Shown here: positions 21,810 through 32,163 of the stretch, piece after piece
How positions within the stretch are numbered: position 1 is the stretch's first letter
Layout of the letters: the number at the start of each line of letters is the position of its first letter
DNA from: Ursus arctos
Lineage: Eukaryota; Chordata; Mammalia; Carnivora; Ursidae
Length of the DNA stretch: 64,000 nucleotides
Reading direction: 5' to 3'
Assembly (NCBI RefSeq): GCF_023065955.2
Contig: NW_026623067.1
Location: 60,024,444 to 60,088,443 of the forward strand
Notes under the pieces: generated by a model
Databases searched by the model: none
Told to the model about the DNA's origin: nothing
Seen by the model: only the letters and a program-made list of their open reading frames with translations
Translations under genes and position numbers: made by a program

Positions 21810-22975
21810 GTAAATTTAATTAAACTTTATGCTGAGATATAACACAGTTATGAAAAAGTGTGTAGGACATAAATGTGCAGTGTGATGATTTTTACAAAGT
21901 GAAAAAAACAGAACATTATAGTGCCCTGGAAATCTCCCTCATGCCATCTTTGAGTTACTACATTCTGTAACTTTTTACAGCATAGATGTGTTGGGTCTGT
22001 TTTTGAACTTTATACGAATGGTATCATTCAGTATGTGCTCTCTTCTGACTTCTTTCATACAACAATTTACTTATGAGATTCCTTTGTGTGTGTGTTAAAT
22101 GCATTCGTTTTCATTACTGTGTGGTATTCTGTTGCATAAGTAGACCACAATTTATTCTTTATTCATTCTGCTGTTGATGGACATTTACGTTGTTTTCAGC
22201 CTGGATCTACTGTGATCATCACTGTTCATGTCTTCTAGTGAATGCATGCATGCAGTTGTGTTGCGTGTATACCTAGGGAATGAATGCTGGGTCATAGAGT
22301 ATGCCTATGTTCAACTCCAGTGGATGCTGCCAAAGAGTTTTCCTAAGTGTTAGTAACAATTTATGCTCCCACCAGCAGTGCATGTCAATTTTTATAAATT
22401 TAGCCATATTTGTGGATTTGTGGTGTAGTATTTCATTGTGGTGTTAATTTGCATTTCCTTTGTGACTAATGATGTTGAATACCCTATCATCTGTTTATTG
22501 ACTACTTGGAAACCTTTTTTTGTAACATGCTGTTCCACTTTTTTGACATTTTTAATTGGATTGTCTATTTCATTGATTTTTAGGATTTTTAAAACTATGT
22601 TTTAGATTTAAATCCTTTGCAGGATTTATGTATTGAAAATATTTTCTCCTATTTTGTGGTTTACCTTCTCCCTGTCCTAATGGTATACGTGGATAAGTAG
22701 AAGTCTTAATTTTAGTGTAGTCCGGTTTATCATCTTTTCCTTGGGTTAAAGTTTTGTGTGACCTATTTAAGAAATCTTTGTTTACCTTGAAGTTATCAAG
22801 ATATACTTATAAATTATCTTCTGGAAGCTTTGTTCTTTTCATGTTTAAGTTGACAATCCACCTGGAGCTGATTTTTGCCTATGGTGTGAGGTAGGGGTCA
22901 TTTTTTATGAGAATATCCAAATGATCTGGAACCATTTATGAAAAAGGTTCTCCTTCCCCTGGTGTACTACAGTAG
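21810..22975 (-). mobile_element. Old L1M, antisense, about 1.2 kb
   Basis: Reversed L1 landmarks in order: CTGAGATATAACACAGTTATG, TGTTGATGGACATTTACGTTG, AATGAATGCTGGGTCATAGAG, TATGCTCCCACCAGCAGTGCATG, TTGTGGTGTTAATTTGCATTTCC, ATTTTCTCCTATTTTGTGG, CCACCTGGAGCTGATTTTTGC. It covers 3' UTR and the C-terminal third of ORF2 with many stops. Confidence 0.88.
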
Positions 22976-23640
22976 AACCTTTGCCATAATCAAACAATTG
23001 TGAATATGTGATGTGAATCCTGAATACTTAATTCCATCACCCATATTTCAGTCTGCTTTTGCCTTTGTGGATTTAGTTTCTGTACTGTCTTCACAGTACT
23101 TGATTCCTTAACTCTTAGCTTTCTCTAACAGAATCTGCCCTATCTAGCTTTTTCACCCCACACCCCAACATCCTTGATTCAGGATAGGCTTACCATGTGA
23201 ATGCCAAGCACATAGTAGGTCCTCAGTAAGTATGTTACGCAAATTGATGTTTTCTCCTCATTCTTACCTTCTTCTTCCTCTCTTTTTCCTTATTTTACCT
23301 TGATTATAGATCTGGAGAAACCAACTGAAGGAAGCACAGAAGCTAAACATTCTAGGTAGCAAATGAGGCCCCTTCATTACATAAGCAAGAAAGAGAAGGC
23401 TGGCTGTTCTAGTGCTACTTGCTTTCTTTGAAACTCTGGGTTTAAGGAAGTGGGTAGGGGAGGTGGGTTAATTTCAAACTGTTGCCAGCGGACTCTCACT
23501 CCCCCAACATGCCAGCTGCTCACTGGAGTGAGCGTATGTTGTTTCTGAACATCAGAGGGACTTAGTTGCCAATTCTAAAGTCGAAATTCATCTAATATTT
23601 GAATGAAGGCTAATACCTGTTAGCTATTTTAGGAAAATAA
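22976..23640. other. Mostly unclassified DNA
   Basis: A short stretch at 23185-23240 (GCCAAGCACATAGTAGGTCC then TCAGTAAG) resembles a MIR or L2 3' end in sense orientation. Nothing else recognised. Confidence 0.4.
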
Positions 23641-23644
23641 ACAT

Positions 23645-23712
23645 GTGTACACACACATACACATACACACACACACACAGGCACACACATGTGCGTGTGC
23701 CTGTGTGTGTGG
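23645..23712. repeat. CA/TG repeat forming an inverted repeat
   Basis: An interrupted CA repeat runs directly into a TG repeat. Positions 23670-23686 (CACACACACAGGCACAC) and 23695-23711 (GTGTGCCTGTGTGTGTG) are exact reverse complements with an 8-base spacer. Confidence 0.95.
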
Positions 23713-24059
23713 ATATAAAACTGAATGTACCTTAAATGCAGGCAGCTAGGACTTATGGTACTCTGCCACCTTAACAGTAGTCATTATAGTAATTACGAGG
23801 ACAAAGAAATAACAACAATGGTAAGTGGTGCTGTCAAGAGAATCTTGCCTTTCCGCTAAGCCATTTCAAATAAGCATGCATTATATGTCTTCTTGCTACA
23901 TAAATACAACTGAAGACTGTCCCACCACCATTCCTCCCTTTCCAAATAAACTGTACCCTTTAAGCCCTCTAATAACCTAGCAATTCTGATATCTAATATA
24001 GATACTAGTGATGTTGCTGCTGCTGATATGCTAATGGAATTTGATATATTTTGGAGAAA

Positions 24060-24235
24060 TTGCCAGGTACTCTAAGTTTTTTACATATATTAGTTCATCT
24101 TACCTTTACTTACCTATGCGGCAGTTACTATTATTTCCGACTTTTTACCCTTTTCTCCCTCTTCCTACTTCCTTTGGAGTCACAGGTTAGCAAGCCATGG
24201 AGCCAGGGCTTAAGCAAGGGTCTGCCAGACTGCAG
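24060..24235 (-). mobile_element. MIR SINE, antisense
   Basis: TGCCAGGTACTCTAAGTTTT, TACATATATTAGTTCATCTT, GCGGCAGTTACTATTATTTCC, then GGAGCCAGGGCTTAAGCAAG and CTGCCAGACTGC, the reversed MIR order, with the middle partly replaced by pyrimidine-rich sequence. Confidence 0.7.
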
Positions 24236-24630
24236 GAGTGGCTGGCAGGCACAGTCCACCCTAGAGTCATGTCCTTGGCACAGCACCCAGTGGGCATCCA
24301 CATGTAGTGAGTGTCCTCTGCTCCGTGACCAGAGCATGGGTGAATGTGGCTGTGGGAGGGCTCAGTGGACCTGCAAGTCCCAATCTTGCTTCTGGTTGCA
24401 GCTAGATAGCACACTGTAGGAATTCTGACTTACTGTCTTGGGCTGCAGAATTTCTCTTGCTTTTTGCAAGGCATTCTCAACAGAGGCTTTTAGACAAGCT
24501 GTATTTATAATAATGTCTGCTCAGTGGTAAGGAAAGCTGAATTTCCCATTTGGATAGCTCTGACAGTCTGTGACAGTTAAGTTTTTTTATTGTTGGACCA
24601 AGAAAAGTTAAAACTTAAATGTCACTTGGT

Positions 24631-24746
24631 CTTTCTTCCTTTCTTCCTTTCTCCCTTCCTCCCTTCCTGTCTTTCTTTCCCTCCCTCTCTTTCTTTTCTT
24701 TTCTTTTCTTTTCTTTTCTTTTCTTTTCTTTTCTTTTCTTTTCTTT

Positions 24747-24802
<56 letters not shown>

Positions 24803-24866
24803 ATTTCTCCTTCCTTCCTTCCTTCCTTCCTTCCTTCCTTCCTTCCTTCCTTCCTTCCTTCCTTCT
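24631..24866. repeat. 235-bp compound pyrimidine microsatellite
   Basis: Nearly pure C/T on the plus strand: mixed CCTT and CCCT units, then (TTTTC)n at about 24691-24749, (TTTC)n at about 24750-24801, a short break with one A, and (TTCC)n at about 24811-24866. Long open frames on both strands here are by-products of the repeat. Confidence 0.97.
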
Positions 24867-25917
24867 TTCCTTTGGGTTTGGCTGCCATATTATTTGGAGC
24901 AAAGCACCGGGTTAAACGACCTTGTAGAGTCCTTTCTGGCCTATGCTTTTAGGAATTAGTTACAACTTTTTCAAGATTTCACCAAATCAAAGAAAGTAAT
25001 ATTCCTTTTTTTGTTTACTACCATTCCCTGCCATGGTCCCTGTTACCATCTTTCCTGCTCGCTTACTCTTTTTTTAAGCAATAAGTCATGCCAGAAATAC
25101 CAGTGATCTATTTTCATTGAAATGTCAGCATGTGTTGTGTCCTCTACCCATCACACCTCAGCCTTCCTTAGGCTATGCTTCTGTGGACCCTCTCCCTGGC
25201 CTTCTGCAATGATATCTCTCAAATCAGAGATTGGGTCCTTGAGTTCTAGAAGATTCTTTAGACTTAGTATTTTTATTTTTTTAATGAAAATCTAAAACTT
25301 TTCTTTAACCAGGTGAAGCCCCCAAACTCTTCTTCACAAAGATAATTCATAATTAAGAGTACTTTTCATAAGACTTGAGGTTCATAAATCAGTGTTCCTC
25401 AAATCTGAATCCTTGGAATCCTTATGGTCCACAGACATACTCTTAGAGGGCGACAAATAGAGCTGGGAGTATTTGGGTTTCCTGATATAGACCCGCCCTG
25501 AGGTCTTCCTTTGTCTCCCATCACACCAGACCCTTGCCCTGTTGCACAGTTTCTCTGATTATCCCGTCCCTTTCATTGTATCCCCTTGTATCCCCCTTTT
25601 TCCTACAGCTCCTGCCTCCTCCTGCATTAATCACATTGAGCCCTTTTCCATCCATGTGTCCTTGTCGCTTTCTGAGCCTGCCCTTCCTTCCCCTCTCTAC
25701 TGCCTGATCTTTCTCCTCTATCCCTGGCAATTCCATTTCTATGTATGGCTTTAAGGTTATTTGTTTGGCAGGAAGTGGAAGAGCAGAGAAAGTCAGCCTG
25801 AGCCAACAATCAGTCTGGAGAATATAATAGTTAGAGAAATGTGCTTTTCTTTTGATGACACTATACTGGAATTACACTGTAGGGAATAGAGCTCTATGTT
25901 AGTGAATCTGAGTAAAA
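24867..25917. other. No gene or repeat recognised
   Basis: 25500-25740 is pyrimidine-rich on the plus strand with small open frames on both strands. No known protein and no clear element. Confidence 0.4.
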
Positions 25918-25928
25918 AGGAAATACTT

Positions 25929-26129
25929 TTTTTTTTTTTTTTAAGGATTTTACTTATTTGAAGAGAGAGAGCGGAGTGAGAGAGCACGAGCTGGGGCGGG
26001 GGAGGGGCAGAGGGAGAAGCAGACTCCCCGCTGAGCAGGGAGCCTGACGCAGGGCTCCATTCCAGGACCTGGGAATTACGACCTGAGCTGAAGACAGACA
26101 CTTAACCGACTGAGCCACCTAGGTGCCCC
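25929..26129 (-). mobile_element. SINEC copy (older subfamily)
   Basis: T-rich tail, GATTTTACTTATTTGAAGAGAG, CCCCGCTGAGCAGGGAGCC, reversed head ending CCACCTAGGTGCCCC. An 11-bp target duplication AGGAAATACTT lies at 25918-25928 and 26135-26145. Confidence 0.92.
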
Positions 26130-26286
26130 TAAATAGGAAATACTTAAAATGAGTAGATCATTGTTTGAAGATGAAGATTATTGCTAAAGGCCTTCCATAT
26201 AAGGGGGTTGGCATTTCTACAGTCATACTATTTATTTGTGTAGTGAATCCTTTCAAAAAAAGAGGTTAGATGTTTGGATTATCTTT

Positions 26287-26489
26287 TTTTTTTTTTAAAG
26301 ATGTTATTTATTTATTTGTCAGAGAGAGAGCGAGAGAGTGCATGCACAAGCAGGGGAAGCTGCAGGCAGAGGGAGAAGCAGGCTCCCCACTGAGCAAGGA
26401 GCCCGATGTGGGACTTGATCCCAGGACGCTGGGATCATAAACTGAACCAAAGGCAGCTGCGTAACTGACTGAGCCACCCAGGCACCCCA
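26287..26489 (-). mobile_element. SINEC copy (older subfamily)
   Basis: T-rich tail, ATGTTATTTATTTATTTGTCAG, CCCCACTGAGCAAGGAGCCC, head ending CCACCCAGGCACCCC. Flanked by near-identical GGATTATCTT and GGGTTATCTT. Confidence 0.9.
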
Positions 26490-26504
26490 TGGGTTATCTT
26501 ATCA

Positions 26505-27632
26505 TAAGCTTTGTAAGGTCCATCCATATTGTTGTAAATGGCAGGATTTCATCCCTTTTTTTGACTGAGTGTGCACGTATATATCCATTATATATGTGTC
26601 ACATCTTCTTTATCCATTCATCTAGGGATGGACGCTTGGGTGGCTTCCCTATCTTTGCTGTTGTAAATAATGCCGCAACAAACATAGGAGTGTGTATATC
26701 TTTTTGAACTATTGCTTTTGTTTTCTTTGGGTAAATACCCAGTAGTGGAATTACTGAATCATATGGTATTTACATTTTGAATTTTTTGAGGAATATCCAT
26801 TCTGTTTTCCAGAGTAGCTGCACCAATTTACATTCCCACCAAGAGTGCAAGAAGGTTCCCTTTTCTCCACTTCCTCGCTAACATTTGCCATTTCTTGTCA
26901 TTTTGATTCTAACCATTCTGACAGGTGTGAGGTGATATTTCATTGTGGTTGTGATTTGCATTTCCCTAATGATAAGTTGATGTTGAGCATCTTTTCCTGT
27001 ATCTGTTGGCCATCTGTATATCTTCTTTGAAGAAATGTCTGTTCAGGTCCTCTGGCCCTTTTTGAATGGGATTAGTTGTCTTTTTGGTTGTTGCGTTGTA
27101 TGAGTTCTTTATATATTTTGGATATTAACCCCTTATCAGATATGTCATTTGTAAATATCTTCTCCCATTCAGTAGGTTGCCATTTTGTTTTATTGATGAT
27201 TTCCTTTACTGCACAAAAGGTTTTTATTTTGGTGTCATTCCAATAGTTTATTTTTGCTTTTGCTTTTCTTGCCTGAGGAGACATATCTAGGAATATGTTG
27301 CTAAGGCCAATGTCAAAGAAATTACTTCCTGTGTTTTGTTCCAGAAGATTTATTGTTTCAAGTCTCATGTTTAGGTCCTTAATCCATTTTGAGCTTATTT
27401 TTATGTATGGTATAAGAAAGTGGTCCAGTTTCATTATTTTGCATGTAACTGACCAGTTTTCCCAGCACCATTTATTGAAGAGACTGTCTTTTCCCCATTG
27501 TATGTTCTTGCTTCCTTTGTCATAGATTAGTTTAACCATGCAAATGTGGGTTTATTTCTTGGATTTCTGTCCTGTCCTATCGATATATATGTCTCTTTTC
27601 GTGCCAGTACCATTACCGTTTGGTTACTCCAT
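26505..27632 (-). mobile_element. L1MA-like element, antisense, 1.1 kb
   Basis: Reversed L1: GTCCATCCATATTGTTGTAAATGGC, CATTCATCTAGGGATGGACGC, GGGTAAATACCCAGTAGTGG, TTACATTCCCACCAAGAGTGC, CATTGTGGTTGTGATTTGCATTTCC, ATCTTCTCCCATTCAGTAGG, TTCCCAGCACCATTTATTGAAGAG, TTTCGTGCCAGTACCATTACCG. ORF2 coding sequence runs right to left. Confidence 0.93.
27072..27539 (-). pseudogene. L1 ORF2 fragment, 155 codons open
   Basis: Part of the C-terminal third of LINE-1 ORF2, downstream of the reverse transcriptase. Visible blocks include [67 protein letters not shown]. It is stop-free over this stretch, but the flanking ORF2 sequence is broken and both ORF1 and the catalytic domains are absent. Non-functional remnant. 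Confidence 0.93.
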
Positions 27633-28137
27633 CTTTGGGGAACTATTTTTCTTTATTCCCATTGTCATTTGATTTTTAAAATTATATACCTGTATAATAG
27701 ATAAAAGTAAAAATTTAGTTTAAAAAGGCTATGGTAACTTCCACATATATAAGTAAAAATGAAAAAACCCACTGTATGAAAATTAATGGAGACATTTATA
27801 TGAATGCTGAAGTATAAGAGCTTCTTGAGCGTTATACGCATATGCATGTGTGCATGCATGTGTCTCACAGGCTGGGTTTCCCGAGAGCTGGGAGATGACC
27901 CTCCACAGTTCTCTCATATTTTGCCCAGTTTCTAACAGTTTTTGTTCTGAACTATGTATTCGAGGATGTGTATATGGCCAACAGGCTTGCAAATATAGTA
28001 TCTGCTTCCAGGACAGATGGCAGATTTGTTTCCTGACCAGTATGATAAATATAGTGTCTCCCTCTGGGGTAAAGGGTAGGCAGGTTTGGTAGTTGTCCCA
28101 TTTAGAAGATTGGGGTTTCCTGTGGAAGGGGGTTGGG
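27633..28137. other. No gene or repeat recognised
   Basis: Contains a short alternating purine-pyrimidine patch near 27838-27865 (ATGCATGTGTGCATGCATGTG-like). Overlapping small frames on both strands are unrecognised. Confidence 0.4.
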
Positions 28138-28290
28138 TGAGAGAGGTGAGGGGGATAAAGAGCACCACTTCATGGTGAGCACTGTGTAACAATGGAGTTC
28201 TTGAATCACTGTATCGTACACGTGAAACTAATATAAAATGGTATGTTAACAACATTGGAATTAAAATGAAAAACTTAATAATAAAAAAAG
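28138..28290 (+). mobile_element. Old carnivore L1 3' end, sense
   Basis: Tail landmarks GAGCACTGTGTAACAATGGAG, TGTATCGTACACGTGAAACTAATATAA, GTATGTTAACAACATTGGAATTAAAATGAAAAAC and A-rich end. Confidence 0.75.
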
Positions 28291-30525
28291 ATGGGAATTT
28301 CCTAAGCTTAGGGTTCCTTAGCTGTGACATAAACCCACTGTGTGTTCTGCACTGCCTGGTGAGATGTGTAGAGCAAGGAAAATCAGTTTGAACCTGAAGT
28401 TTGTGCTAGCTACTGTGCTGGAAGTAATAACGTTCTTTGTCCTTGATTCAGGGGTTCTTGTGTCTTCTTCCAGCCTCTCTGAACCTGTGGTAGATTGACT
28501 TGCTAGCTTGCAAGTAGAATACAAATATCAGACCCTTCACAGTTTTTGACACTGAGGAGCAGGCTCTGAGCAGGAGATTTGCATGCACGCAGCCAGTGGG
28601 GAAGGCTCTTGAGATGAGCAGCAGTGTGAGAAGAAGGAAAGCAGGCTGGGCTGAGGGAGAAGTTGAGCTGTTGAATTGTAGCAGAATCCCCAGTCTGGTC
28701 ACGGGCTGGGATGACCTTTCATAGTTGTTCCCACTTGCAGTGAGGGACCTGGGACTTCATGCTGTTTGCACGGACAAGTGTTTGGATTTGGGCTGCTCCC
28801 AGGAAGGAGGCTTGACCTGGGGTGAATCAGCGCATTGAACTGAGGGCAAGTCCAGGAGACTGACTCTGTGGAGAGCTCTCAGCTGCCGTCAGTCCTGGGA
28901 GCGAATGGAATGGGTGCAGGCAGGACAGCTTGGAGTTTCCTTTAATTCATCCCTCTCCTTCTTGTAAAGATAGTTTCCAGACATCAAATTCTGCCTCTGT
29001 TTCCTCAGGAATGCCTCTTATGGGTATTCTTTCCCACTTCCCTTCCCCATCTCTACCTTACCACAGACTCCTAAGTGAGTGACATGCTGCCATCCAGGCT
29101 GAGCCACCAGAGGAGGCTAGAGACCTCTTCAGGGTTTTTTCCTCTGACCCCTGCTTGATGCAACTTCTTTCGTGTCCATTTGAACAGGAAGATTCTTCCA
29201 GAACTTGAGTTTCACTGAGCTAATTTTTCTCATTTTCAGCCTTCTATCCAAGACTCCTAAAGTTTCTCCTTTGCTTGGTAAATCATGAAGCTATTCTGGC
29301 TTAAAGAGATATTGCAAATACCATCTGTGGTCTAGGGATTGTGCTAGACACTTTGAATCTAATGGATGGAAATACCTTTTTGGTTTGTTTGAGAACAGTT
29401 CAACTCAGAGCTCAATTCAATCAGCAGACATTAGCAGAGTTCCTACTTCGTGCAGGGTTTCCTGAGGCTTTGGGACAGTATAAGTTAGAATGCTTTTAGC
29501 TGCAAGAAACAGATACTTGACTCAAGGTGATTTTTAAAAACAAAGACACCTATGAGGCTGACCAGGACTTTTGAGGTTTAGCACTGAAGTCCTGCACTCA
29601 TGAAATTCCTTAGGCCTGGACAAACTGAGATGGCTAGCCAGCGGAGGCCTACCAGGCTTGGTGCTTTTTTCTCAATGGTGGGAAGTATAAGATGTAATAA
29701 TTTGACCTTCATTTTAGGTGGGATGGCTTGACATGTCCCAGGGCATGGAACCTCTAAAATCTCCACAGATGGAGGCAAGACCCTGTATCTTCTTAGAGTT
29801 TTTCTCCCATCCTCTGGAATTCAGTACTTTAAGAATGTCTCCAATATACTTGCTTCTTGCTCATCCAGTCAAATCGATGTGACACATCATTAATATAGTA
29901 GACTAATGTGATATTTGGAACATTGTATGGTGGGACTTAGGATGTTCTTACAGCTCTTCCCAAAAATCCTTAAAGAAAAAACTCCTCTTCTTTAATCTCC
30001 AGATTCTGATCTTTGTATACACAAAATGTGAGAGAAGAGATTAGGTGTGATCTAAACAGTTTTTAGACACCTACTTTGAAATATTAGTGTGGGTCTAACT
30101 TCATAATATGGTGTCTATTGTCTTCATGCTACAGCCAAAACAGATAACAAGAGCCTTATTTTCATTTTACATAGATACTAATTCCCTGCTTAAGAGCATT
30201 CCATTGTTTTTTTTTTTAATACGACTAAACTTCTATCATCATTGAAAATAAGATCTCACAATTTGTGTTTGGCTAAGGAGATTTAAAAAGTAACATTTCT
30301 GTTTATCTCAGTCACTTGTATACATTTTAAACTTGCCACAGGTGGCTTAATTACCACTCAGAGGAGCTAAAGGGGCACTTTAGTGTACTGCAGCCAGGGA
30401 ATGGCCATGCTTTGGTCACAACTTCCAGTAGAACGATTATGCTCTAGGCATGGCTTACCTGAGGCTGAGCTCAAATACTTCTTTGTGCCTTTTTAAAAAT
30501 AAAATTTAATCTAATTGCTTTTTTT
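28291..30525. other. No gene recognised; one weak old repeat
   Basis: Unique-looking DNA, GC-richer at 28560-29120. A stretch at about 29405-29760 (TTTTAGCTGCAAGAAACAGA and following) may be an old interspersed repeat related to that at 40091. No exon supported. Confidence 0.4.
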
Positions 30526-31020
30526 GTACTTGAAATAAAGTTCAAGCTCCCTACCTTAGCTTTCAAGGCACTATGCCCCACCCCACCCCCCATGTATCCA
30601 ACCTCATTTCATGTCACATTCCTCATCATGAACTGCATTTGGCTACTTGGCATTTCATTTCCTCAAGTAAGCACTTTTCCTTCTCACCTCTGGGTCTTTG
30701 CATCTGCTGCTTCTTCAGGGGTGGAAGGCTCTTCCTTCAGCTATCACATGGCTGCCTCATTGTCATCCTTCAGGTCTCAGCTTGACAGTTTAAATGTCAC
30801 TTCTTCAGGGAGTTCTTCTCTGTTGACTTCATTGAAAGTGAGTCAAGCCCCACCTATCTCATCCCTCTCTATTACAGTAACCAGTATGTGAGCTTCATAG
30901 GACCTACCATAGCTTGTAATTATTTCTCATCTGACCCTCCACTCTATTGTATACTCCATGGGAATGGAGACCATTTCTGTGTTTTGCCCTGTGTTACACC
31001 CAGAATCTTGTATCTTACCT
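30526..31020 (+). mobile_element. L2 LINE, left part
   Basis: L2 order is clear: AGTTCAAGCTCCCTACC, TTCCTTCTCACCTCTGGGTC, TTCAGGTCTCAGCTTGACAG then TTTAAATGTCACTTCTTCAG, CCTATCTCATCCCTCTCTATTACAG, CATGGGAATGGAGACCATTTC, CCCAGAATCTTGTA. The end of this L2 resumes after an inserted LTR. Confidence 0.85.
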
Positions 31021-31435
31021 TGTGCATTACTTTGCTAGGGCTTCCATACAAAGTACTAACGTACCACAAAGTACTTTCATAAGAAAAACTGGATAACTGG
31101 GTAGCTTAAAGACCAGAAATTTATTTTCTCACAATTCTGAGGACTGAAAGTGCAAGACCAAAGTGTTAATGGGATGGGTTTCTTCTGAGGCTCTCTCTTT
31201 GACTTGCGGATGTCCTCTGTCTTCCCATGGTCTTCCCTTTGTGCATACCTCAGTCCTCATCTCCTCTTCTTATAAAGATACCAGTGATGTTGGATTAGGG
31301 CCCATCTTAATGGCCTCATTTTAACTCAATTACCTGTTTAAATACCGTATCTCCAAATATAGTCACATTCTGAAGTACTAGAGGTTAGGACTTCAACATA
31401 TGACTTTTAGGGGACACAATTCAGCTTATAAAACA
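31021..31435 (-). mobile_element. MLT1-like LTR inserted in L2
   Basis: Reverse of the elements at 5311 and 39418: TTGCTAGGGCTTCCATAC, GGTAGCTTAAAGACCAGAAATTTATT, TCTCACAATTCTGAGGACTG, CTTCTTATAAAGATACCAGTGA, GATTAGGGCCCATCTTAATGGCC, CCAAATATAGTCACATTCTGA. Confidence 0.8.
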
Positions 31436-31482
31436 GTGGCACATAATGGATACTGCACAAGTATACACTGAATGAATAAGTG
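31436..31482 (+). mobile_element. L2 LINE, right end
   Basis: GTGGCACATAATGGATACTG then CAAGTATACACTGAATGAATAAG is the standard L2 terminus and completes the L2 at 30526-31020. Confidence 0.8.
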
Positions 31483-31649
31483 ACTACACAATCACCAGGT
31501 TCAAAGATTGTAAAATGGAAAGGAAGCTTGATGCTTATCTGAGTGTCCAGCTGTAGAGAAGGTAGATAAGTGGATTGGCCAGTGGCATTTGTTTTTCTAT
31601 AAGTTCCAGAGATGCTTCTCATGCATAGTCTTGAGGATCATGAATCCAT

Positions 31650-31800
31650 TCCAATCCCTCTGATTTTGAAGAGAAAAAGGACTAGAAAATTTAGGGACTT
31701 GTCCAAGATCATACAATTAAGGAGCTGCAGATTTGGTATGTAAACTGAAATGTCCGGCCTTATATGCTCTTTCTGGTGCATTATATTTAAAGACAGCCAC
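31650..31800 (-). mobile_element. MIR SINE, antisense
   Basis: GACTTGTCCAAGATCATACAATTAAGGAG, CTGCAGATTTGGTATGTAAACTGAAATG and CTCTTTCTGGTGCATTATA follow the reversed MIR core. Confidence 0.7.
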
Positions 31801-32073
31801 ATTTTCCTGGCTAAAGCTAAAATCATCCACAATTTAGACTTTTAAGTTATGCATGAAATGAAGTCAGCACTCAAAGAGCATGTCACTGATCCTTCATTTG
31901 CCTAGGTCAGTGTTTTGCAAAGTAGGTACACTTGTTCATTGGAGGAGCAAGTGTTAGCAAACCTCCTCCCATTGTAGCATATCTGTATTATACACAGAAT
32001 ACAGCAATAGCCTATAGAATAGACTTTATTCTTTATTCTCCTCCTGGGCTAGGCAGAGTGGAGAAGAGGGCTA

Positions 32074-32163
32074 GCCTTTGCTTTGAGAGTATGTGACAAC
32101 AGCTTTGAAAGCAAAGCCTTTGCTTTGAGAGTATGTGACAACAGCTGAAAAGCTTTCAAAGCT
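32074..32163. repeat. Recent tandem duplication with inverted repeat
   Basis: A perfect 31-bp direct repeat lies at 32074-32104 and 32116-32146 (period 42). AGCTTTGAAAGC at 32101 and GCTTTCAAAGCT at 32152 are reverse complements. Confidence 0.95.

Noticed and set aside
24051..24419. 122-codon plus-strand frame
   Set aside because: It lies largely over a reversed MIR and its flank and has no recognisable domain.
24590..24952. Overlapping open frames of 88-120 codons rich in Ser/Phe/Pro or Lys/Glu/Arg
   Set aside because: They are translations of the pyrimidine microsatellite in different frames, not proteins.
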